From NCBI GenBank assembly GCA_937907685.1, contig CALCXF010000018.1, positions 1 through 64,000 on the forward strand: 64,000 nt of DNA. Reading direction: 5' to 3'. This document shows positions 58,259-64,000 of the stretch, piece after piece. The translations under genes were made by a program, and so were the position numbers. The DNA comes from an uncultured Nostocoides sp. (GTDB taxonomy: Bacteria; Actinomycetota; Actinomycetes; Actinomycetales; Dermatophilaceae). Under the pieces are notes generated by a model. It ran no database searches, was not told the DNA's origin, and was given only the letters and a program-made list of their open reading frames with translations. Every line of letters starts with the position of its first letter. The first letter of the stretch is position 1.

Positions 58259-59842
58259 TCATCGCCTCTCTGTGTCGGGGGAGCCCTGCGGATGCCGGAC
58301 CCAGTCCACCAACCCCGGAGGGTCGGCGGCAAGATATGGACGCGCCGGTTCCGCCCGTCGGCGCGCGATCCGCGCCCGATCGGCGATGGCGTCGAGGAAC
58401 ACCTCGGCGGCGGCCACGTCCAGGTGCGCCAGGCTGGCCTCGACCGGCCCGGGGGCGGTGACGATGTGGACCGTCGCCAGCCCACGCCGTCCCTCGAGCC
58501 AGCCCTGACGCACGGACAGCGACTGGATCCGGGCGTAGGGGACCGCGACCGCGCGGCGGGTCCATCGGCCCGAGCGCAGCAGGACCGCGCCGGCGGCGTC
58601 GGTCCACGCGTTCCGCCGATAGGAGAGGGGGTCGAAGGGCCGGGCCCGCTCGGAGACCCCCTGCCACCCGCCGTCCGGACCGTCACCGAGGACAGCCGCC
58701 CCCCAGGCGGCCGTCGGCACCCCGGGCGCCAGGAGCGAGAGCACGACCCGTGCTTCCTCCAGCGTCCCCACCGGGAGCAGTGTCGTGTCGTGGTCGTCCT
58801 CCTCGGAGGAACCGGAGCCGGCGACGTTGACCTTCAGCCGCCACCATCCGAAACGTCGCCACCAGAGCGGCTGCACGAGCTCGAGCGCCTGGATGCGGTG
58901 GATCGGGATCGTCGTCGTCCGCAGGTCGGTGAGGCCCTCCTGCACCCGGACGCCGGTGCCGGTGTCCGCCAGGTGGAAGTTCCCGTGCACCAGCAGCTGC
59001 TTGACGCGGCTGTAGGCGACGCCGATGGCGACGGGGATCATCGCGGGGACTCCGGCGAGGGCCAGTGGCCCGACGCTGCGCACTCCGGCAGCCGTCGCCC
59101 CCAGCAGCAGGACGAGCCCCAGCGCGATCGTCGACCCGTGGAGGATCGTGGCGACGAAGAGCCGGCCGTTCGGGACCTCGAGCACCGGTCGTGCGGCGGC
59201 ATCCAGCACGGGACTGGACGGAGTGCGTGGCTGGCTGCCGTCGCGCGCGGGAGCCCCGGACGGGTCGAGCGCCACCTCGTCGGAGCGGCCGGCGAGGTCC
59301 AGGAGGTGCTCGCGGAGGGCCTCGGCTCGTCCGAGCTCGAGGAAGGACAGGGTGAGCGTCGAGTCGGCACCCCCCGCCGACTGGACGACCACCCGGGCCA
59401 GGCCGAGCAGGCGTCCGATGAGCGGCCGGGAGAGCTCGACCGCCTGCACACGCTCCAGCCGCACCTGACGGTGCTGGCGGAACAGCACGCCCTGGCGCAG
59501 CTCCACCTGCCCCCCGCCGACCCGGAAGCGGGCGAACCGCCAGGCGACCCAGTTCGCCAGGGCGACGAGGCCGAGGAAGGCCGCCACGAGGATGAGGGCG
59601 ATGAACGGGTGCGCCAGCGCCTGCTCCAAGGGGTCGCCGGGGCCGGACGACCCGTCGTCGAACTCCATGCCACCCTCGTCGGGAGCGAACATGTCCAGGC
59701 CCACGGAGGAGAGGACGTTCTCGTAGATCTGTGACGCGGCATACCCGACGAGCCCCACGAGGACGACGCCGCCGCGCAGCAGCGGGGACAGGGGGTGCAG
59801 CCGACGCCACTCCCCCGAGCCGTCCGGTGCCTCAGCGCTCAC
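58259..59842 (-). CDS. bacterial PH-domain membrane protein (YdbT-like)
   Basis: The 527-residue protein alternates hydrophobic helices (near residues 22-45, 80-105, 235-285) with PH-type domains (bPH_2 pattern), including RLERVQAVELSRPLIGRLLG, RIQALELVQPLWWRR and RIQSLSVRQGWLEGRRGLA. Three PH-like segments are suggested. Function of the family is unclear, with a membrane-associated role likely. GTG at 59842 overlaps the stop of the smaller PH-domain gene as GTGA, an arrangement typical of this pair. Confidence 0.87.
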   Translation of the reverse strand: MSAEAPDGSGEWRRLHPLSPLLRGGVVLVGLVGYAASQIYENVLSSVGLDMFAPDEGGMEFDDGSSGPGDPLEQALAHPFIALILVAAFLGLVALANWVAWRFARFRVGGGQVELRQGVLFRQHRQVRLERVQAVELSRPLIGRLLGLARVVVQSAGGADSTLTLSFLELGRAEALREHLLDLAGRSDEVALDPSGAPARDGSQPRTPSSPVLDAAARPVLEVPNGRLFVATILHGSTIALGLVLLLGATAAGVRSVGPLALAGVPAMIPVAIGVAYSRVKQLLVHGNFHLADTGTGVRVQEGLTDLRTTTIPIHRIQALELVQPLWWRRFGWWRLKVNVAGSGSSEEDDHDTTLLPVGTLEEARVVLSLLAPGVPTAAWGAAVLGDGPDGGWQGVSERARPFDPLSYRRNAWTDAAGAVLLRSGRWTRRAVAVPYARIQSLSVRQGWLEGRRGLATVHIVTAPGPVEASLAHLDVAAAEVFLDAIADRARIARRRAEPARPYLAADPPGLVDWVRHPQGSPDTERR

Positions 59843-60360
59843 AGGCCGGCCCGCTGGGCCTCGCCGCGCGCCGCCAGCCGGGCCCGAAGGGCCTCGGCCT
59901 CCGCCACCGGAAGGCCCGGAAGCGAGCCGTCACTCTCGGGAGAGGCCGTGTGGATCTCGCACGAGGCGATGCCGTGGGCGCGGGCCAGGGGCCCGGACTG
60001 GATGTCGACGTACTGGAGGCGGCCGTACGGGACACTGACGAGGGTGCGGAAGAGGCGCCCCTTGCGGATGACGATCTCCTCGTCGAGCTCGACCCACGAG
60101 ATGGAGCTCACCTGGCGGGCCACGAGCCATGCCGCCCACAACCCCACGAGCACGACGGCCACCGAGCCGAGCAACGCCCACGGCGTGAGGAGCACCCCGA
60201 CGACCACCGTCGCGACGAGTGCCGGTGCCACCACGAGCCCGAGCGTGATGAGCCGCACCCGGGTCAGCATCGGCGAGACGGGGCGCCACGGGAGGTCACC
60301 CCCGTGGAGCGTCACCGACACCGAACGGGCGGCGGGCGGCACGGGGAGAGGGTCGGCCAT
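59839..60360 (-). CDS. small bacterial PH-domain membrane protein
   Basis: The 173-residue protein has two membrane helices (about 38-85) followed by one PH-type domain with VPYGRLQYVDIQSGPLARAH and CEIHTASPESDGSLPGL. It pairs with the larger PH-domain protein encoded directly after it. The ATG at 60360 is 6 bases after CAGACT, so it may be leaderless. It starts the long minus-strand run that continues through tRNA-Val. Confidence 0.87.
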   Translation of the reverse strand: MADPLPVPPAARSVSVTLHGGDLPWRPVSPMLTRVRLITLGLVVAPALVATVVVGVLLTPWALLGSVAVVLVGLWAAWLVARQVSSISWVELDEEIVIRKGRLFRTLVSVPYGRLQYVDIQSGPLARAHGIASCEIHTASPESDGSLPGLPVAEAEALRARLAARGEAQRAGL

Positions 60361-60457
60361 GCGCTCAGTCTGCCTCAGGGGGGCCCGCCCCCGACGACGC
60401 CCTCGCTGCGCCGGGCTTCGCCGACCCGTCGCCGCGGCCGTGTGTTTGGATGACGGC

Positions 60458-61309
60458 ATGGGCCGGGTGACGACACGGGTCCGGCGTACGCGCTGGGACG
60501 TCACCGATGACGCCCAGCTGGAGCGGCCGGACACCGTCGCCGTCGAGGAGCCCCTGGAGATCCGCGTCGGCGAGGACATCGTGACGACGACGATGCGCAC
60601 ACCGGGCGACGACTTCGACCTCGCCCTCGGACACCTGCTCACCGAGGGCCTCCTCGAGTCGGCCCGCGAGGTCGCGACACTGATGCACTGCACCGACGTG
60701 GACGAGAGCGGGTCCCCCACCTACAACGTCGTCGAGGCGACGCTCGCACCCGGCGCGCACCTCCACCGGCCGGCCCGCAACCGCACTCAGACGATGACGA
60801 GCGCCTGCGGGGTGTGCGGGTCGGCGTCCATCGCCGACGTCCGGACCCGCAGCCGGTATGCCGTCGGCGACGACCCGCTCACGGTGGCCCCGTCGATCCT
60901 GGCCGACATGCCGGGGGCACTGCGAGAGCAGCAGCCCGTCTTCGAGCGCACCGGGGGGGTCCACGCGGCGGGACTGGCCGGACCCGACGGGCAGCTGACC
61001 GTCGTGCGCGAGGACGTCGGTCGGCACAACGCCGTCGACAAGGTGGTCGGCGCGGCAGCGCGCGACCGGGAGCTTCCCCTCGCCGGCGCCATGCTCGTCG
61101 TCAGCGCTCGGGCGAGCTTCGAGATCGTCCAGAAGGCCGGGGTTGCCGGCATCCCCGTCGTCGTCGCGGTGGGTGCACCCAGCTCGTTGGCCGTCGAGCT
61201 CGCCACGGAGTGCGGCATCACCCTCGTGGCCTTCACCCGCTTCCCACGCTTCTCGGTCTACAGCCGCGGCGACCGCCTCGACGGCGCACCACGGCATACC
61301 CGTAAGTAG
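60458..61309 (+). CDS. fdhD: formate dehydrogenase accessory sulfurtransferase FdhD
   Basis: The 283-residue protein transfers sulfur to the molybdenum cofactor of formate dehydrogenase. It has SACGVCGSASI with the CxxC sulfur-transfer cysteines (about residues 112-115), REDVGRHNAVDKVVGAA and a C-terminal RGDRLDGAPR. No formate dehydrogenase gene is in the window. The ATG is 6 bases after TTGGAT. The divergent PH-domain gene starts about 97 bases away. Confidence 0.92.
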   Translation: MGRVTTRVRRTRWDVTDDAQLERPDTVAVEEPLEIRVGEDIVTTTMRTPGDDFDLALGHLLTEGLLESAREVATLMHCTDVDESGSPTYNVVEATLAPGAHLHRPARNRTQTMTSACGVCGSASIADVRTRSRYAVGDDPLTVAPSILADMPGALREQQPVFERTGGVHAAGLAGPDGQLTVVREDVGRHNAVDKVVGAAARDRELPLAGAMLVVSARASFEIVQKAGVAGIPVVVAVGAPSSLAVELATECGITLVAFTRFPRFSVYSRGDRLDGAPRHTRK

Positions 61310-61404
61310 CCTGAACGCGATTGGGTGGGCGGCCGTCATCGGGTGAAAGATGGGAGGAGGCGCCCTTGTCGGGCGCGATTCGTGATCGGCGAAAGGACGA
61401 GCGC

Positions 61405-64000
61405 GTGGCCTCCCGCGAAGACGTCGGCCCCATCCTCAACGGCATCCCGACGCACCTGCCGGACATCGACCCGGCCGAGACCGAGGAGTGGCTCGACAGC
61501 CTCGATGCGGTCATCGACGGACCGGGTCGGATGCGGGCGCGCTACCTCATGCTCCGCATGCTGGAGCGCGCGAGGGCGATGCAGGTGGGTGTCCCGTCGC
61601 TGACGACCACGGACTACGTCAACACCATCAGCCCGGAGCAGGAGCCGTGGTTCCCCGGTGACGAGGAGGTCGAGCGCCGCTTCCGCGCCTACCTGCGCTG
61701 GAACGCGGCGATGATCGTCCACCGCGCGCAGCGCCCGGGCATCGGTGTCGGGGGCCACATCTCGACGTACGCCTCGGCGGCGACGCTCTACGAGGTGGGC
61801 TTCAACCACTTCTTCCGCGGCAAGGACCACCCCGGCGGCGGTGACCAGGTCTTCTTCCAGGGGCACGCCTCCCCCGGCATGTACGCCCGCGCGTACCTCG
61901 AGGGGCGGCTCTCCGAAGACCGGCTCGACGGCTTCCGCCAGGAGAAGTCACACGTGGTCGACGGGTCGCCCCTCGCGATCCCGTCCTACCCCCACCCGCG
62001 GCTGATGTCGGACTTCTGGGAGTTCCCCACCGTGTCCATGGGCCTCGGCCCGATGAACGCGATCTACCAGGCGCAGTTCAACAAGTACCTGCACAACCGG
62101 GGACTCAAGGACACCAGCGAGCAGCACGTGTGGGCCTACCTCGGCGACGGGGAGATGGACGAGCCAGAGTCGCGGGGCCTGCTCCAGCTCGCGGCCCAGG
62201 AGGAGCTCGACAACCTCACCTTCGTCATCAACTGCAACCTCCAGCGACTCGACGGACCGGTCCGCGGCAACGGCAAGATCATCCAGGAGCTCGAGGCCTT
62301 CTTCCGCGGCGCCGGCTGGAACGTCATCAAGGTGGTCTGGGGCCGCGGGTGGGACCCGCTGCTGGCGTCCGATGGTGACGGCGCCCTCGTCCACCTCATG
62401 AACTCCACCTCGGACGGCGACTACCAGACCTTTCGTGCCAACGACGGAAAGCACGTGCGGGAGAACTTCTTCGATCGTGACCCGCGCACGCGGAAGATGG
62501 TCGCCGACTGGTCCGACGACGACATCTGGTGGAAGCTCAAGCGCGGCGGCCACGACTACCGCAAGGTGTACGCGGCATACAAGGCAGCCGTGGACCACAC
62601 CGGCCAGCCGACCGTCATCCTCGCGAAGACCATCAAGGGCTACGGGCTCGGCCAGTCCTTCGCCGGCCGCAACGCAACCCACCAGATGAAGAAGTTCACC
62701 CTCGACGACCTCAAGGCGTTCCGGGACTCGCTCCAGATCCCCATCAGCGACGAGCAGCTCGAGCAGGACCCGTACAACGCTCCGTACTACCACCCGGGCG
62801 CCAGGGACGAGGTCATCGAGTACGCCCTGGAGCGCCGGGCGAAGCTCGGTGGCGGCGTCCCGGAGCGCCGGGTGCGTGCCGTCCCGGTGCACCTGCCGGA
62901 TGACTCCGCGTACGTCCAGGTCAAGAAGGGCTCCGGCAAGCAGCAGGTCGCGACGACGATGGCCTTCGTCCGGCTGCTGAAGGACCTCATGCGGGACAAG
63001 GAGTTCGGCCAGCGGATCGTGCCGATCATCCCGGACGAGGCGCGCACGTTCGGCATGGACAGCTTCTTCTCGACGATCAAGATCTACAACCCTCACGGCC
63101 AGAACTACACCCCGGTCGACGCCGAGCTCATGCTCGCCTACCGTGAGGCCAAGGACGGGCAGATCCTCCACCTCGGCATCAACGAGGCCGGCTCGGTCGC
63201 CGCCTTCACCGCTGTGGGGACGAGCTATGCCACGCACGCGCAGCCGATGATCCCCATCTACGTCTTCTACTCCATGTTCGGGTTCCAGCGCACGGGCGAC
63301 TCGATCTGGGCTGCCGCCGACCAGATGACGCGCGGGTTCCTCATCGGGGCCACCGCCGGCCGGACGACGCTCACCGGAGAGGGGCTGCAGCACGCCGACG
63401 GCCACTCGCCGCTGCTGGCGTCCTCCAATCCCGCTGTCGTGCACTATGACCCCGCGTTCGCGTACGAGATCGCGCACATCGTCCAGGACGGCCTGCACCG
63501 CATGTACGGCACCGACGACTCGCTCACCGACGACCAGCGCAACGTCATCTACTACCTCACCGTCTACAACGAGCCGATGGTCCAGCCGGCCGAGCCGGAA
63601 GGACTGGACCGAGAGGGTCTCCTTCGAGGCATGTACCTCTACTCGGAGGGCTCGACGGACGGCCTGCCGGAAGGAGCACCTCGTGTCCAGCTCCTCGCAT
63701 CCGGAGTAGGGATGCCGTGGGCGCTCGAGGCTCAGGATCTGCTCCGCAACGACTGGAACATCGTCGCCGACGTGTGGTCGGTCACCTCGTGGAACGAGCT
63801 GCGTCGCGACGGGCTCCGGTGCGAGCAGGCCGCCTTCCTCGACCCGGAGGCCGAGGCCCCCGTTCCGTGGGTGACCCAGAAGCTCGCGGACCGTGAAGGC
63901 CCGGTGGTCGCCGTCTCGGACTACATGCGAGCCGTGCAGGACCAGATCCGCCAGTGGGTGCCTGCAGACTTCGCCTCCCTCGGGGCGGACGGGTTCGGGT
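61405..64000 (+). CDS. aceE: pyruvate dehydrogenase E1 component (homodimeric), partial
   Basis: This TPP-dependent enzyme decarboxylates pyruvate in the pyruvate dehydrogenase complex. The frame is open without a break for 865 codons and leaves the window; the full protein should be about 910-920 residues. Seen: [20 protein letters not shown], the TPP motif [15 protein letters not shown] ending in [26 protein letters not shown] and [23 protein letters not shown] lies about 7 bases before the GTG at 61405. A small hairpin at 61360-61376 precedes the ribosome-binding site. Confidence 0.95.
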   Translation, partial: MASREDVGPILNGIPTHLPDIDPAETEEWLDSLDAVIDGPGRMRARYLMLRMLERARAMQVGVPSLTTTDYVNTISPEQEPWFPGDEEVERRFRAYLRWNAAMIVHRAQRPGIGVGGHISTYASAATLYEVGFNHFFRGKDHPGGGDQVFFQGHASPGMYARAYLEGRLSEDRLDGFRQEKSHVVDGSPLAIPSYPHPRLMSDFWEFPTVSMGLGPMNAIYQAQFNKYLHNRGLKDTSEQHVWAYLGDGEMDEPESRGLLQLAAQEELDNLTFVINCNLQRLDGPVRGNGKIIQELEAFFRGAGWNVIKVVWGRGWDPLLASDGDGALVHLMNSTSDGDYQTFRANDGKHVRENFFDRDPRTRKMVADWSDDDIWWKLKRGGHDYRKVYAAYKAAVDHTGQPTVILAKTIKGYGLGQSFAGRNATHQMKKFTLDDLKAFRDSLQIPISDEQLEQDPYNAPYYHPGARDEVIEYALERRAKLGGGVPERRVRAVPVHLPDDSAYVQVKKGSGKQQVATTMAFVRLLKDLMRDKEFGQRIVPIIPDEARTFGMDSFFSTIKIYNPHGQNYTPVDAELMLAYREAKDGQILHLGINEAGSVAAFTAVGTSYATHAQPMIPIYVFYSMFGFQRTGDSIWAAADQMTRGFLIGATAGRTTLTGEGLQHADGHSPLLASSNPAVVHYDPAFAYEIAHIVQDGLHRMYGTDDSLTDDQRNVIYYLTVYNEPMVQPAEPEGLDREGLLRGMYLYSEGSTDGLPEGAPRVQLLASGVGMPWALEAQDLLRNDWNIVADVWSVTSWNELRRDGLRCEQAAFLDPEAEAPVPWVTQKLADREGPVVAVSDYMRAVQDQIRQWVPADFASLGADGFG

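Noticed and set aside
61360..61376. Small hairpin between fdhD and aceE read as a riboswitch
   Set aside because: It is only a 6-bp stem with a 5-base loop; nothing resembles a known metabolite-binding fold.
61948..63498. A 516-codon open frame on the minus strand opposite aceE
   Set aside because: Antisense shadow of a clearly conserved gene. The plus-strand aceE frame is continuous with all expected motifs.

Overview
The window is high-GC actinobacterial DNA, most likely from a member of the order Micrococcales (an Intrasporangiaceae-like genome is my guess). This rests on gene content and order (PriA in the his cluster, polyphosphate glucokinase, the glnA2-glnE pair, DUF3052 beside aceE, RNase H fused to a phosphatase-like domain) and on many start codons lying 6-8 bases after an actinobacterial -10 hexamer. 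No phage, insertion sequence or CRISPR array is visible. Most of the window is core genome.

Layout. 1-730: the first bases of a 16S rRNA gene (minus strand) with its leader and promoters, just downstream of tyrS. 0.7-3.5 kb: tyrS, a lipoprotein and a 3-methyladenine DNA glycosylase. 4.5-12.25 kb: a tightly overlapping arginine operon, argC-ACT protein-argJ-argB-argD-argF-argR-argH, with an unusual ACT-domain gene inside it. 12.4-18.3 kb: pheS-pheT-SDR and an MFS transporter. 18.3-21.9 kb: a PAS histidine kinase, a TrmH-family methyltransferase and infC-rpmI-rplT. 21.9-27.95 kb: hisD-hisC-hisB-unknown-hisH-priA-sseB, in which hisH carries a reading-frame break. 28.0-32.4 kb: glnA2-glnE with a GlnR-like site. 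32.4-39.1 kb: a secreted M6 protease, panB, a methyltransferase, map-ppgK and a metallo-beta-lactamase-fold protein.

39.1-47.9 kb is the accessory, regulatory stretch. It holds a CarH-like B12-binding protein without a DNA-binding domain, a DUF2971 protein, two closely related GAF-ANTAR regulators, two related two-helix membrane proteins, an ECF sigma/anti-sigma/secreted-protein operon and a secreted CHRD-like protein. 48.0-54.6 kb: the RNase P RNA, an RNase II-family enzyme, a glycosyltransferase, an MpaB-family oxygenase, an SRPBCC protein, metZ and a rhodanese. 54.6-60.4 kb: one long minus-strand run, two PH-domain membrane proteins-DUF3052-peroxiredoxin-tRNA-Val(UAC)-Nif3 family-zinc ribbon-RNase H/phosphatase. 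It ends with fdhD and a partial aceE on the plus strand.

The most useful second looks are: the ACT_7-like protein coupled into the arginine operon; the CarH-type sensor lacking a DNA-binding domain; the duplicated GAF-ANTAR/two-helix modules; the hisH frame break; widespread leaderless-type promoters; the tRNA-Val gene ending one base before a start codon; and strong over-representation of the 7-mer GGCATAC/GTATGCC, which cuts across codon choice.
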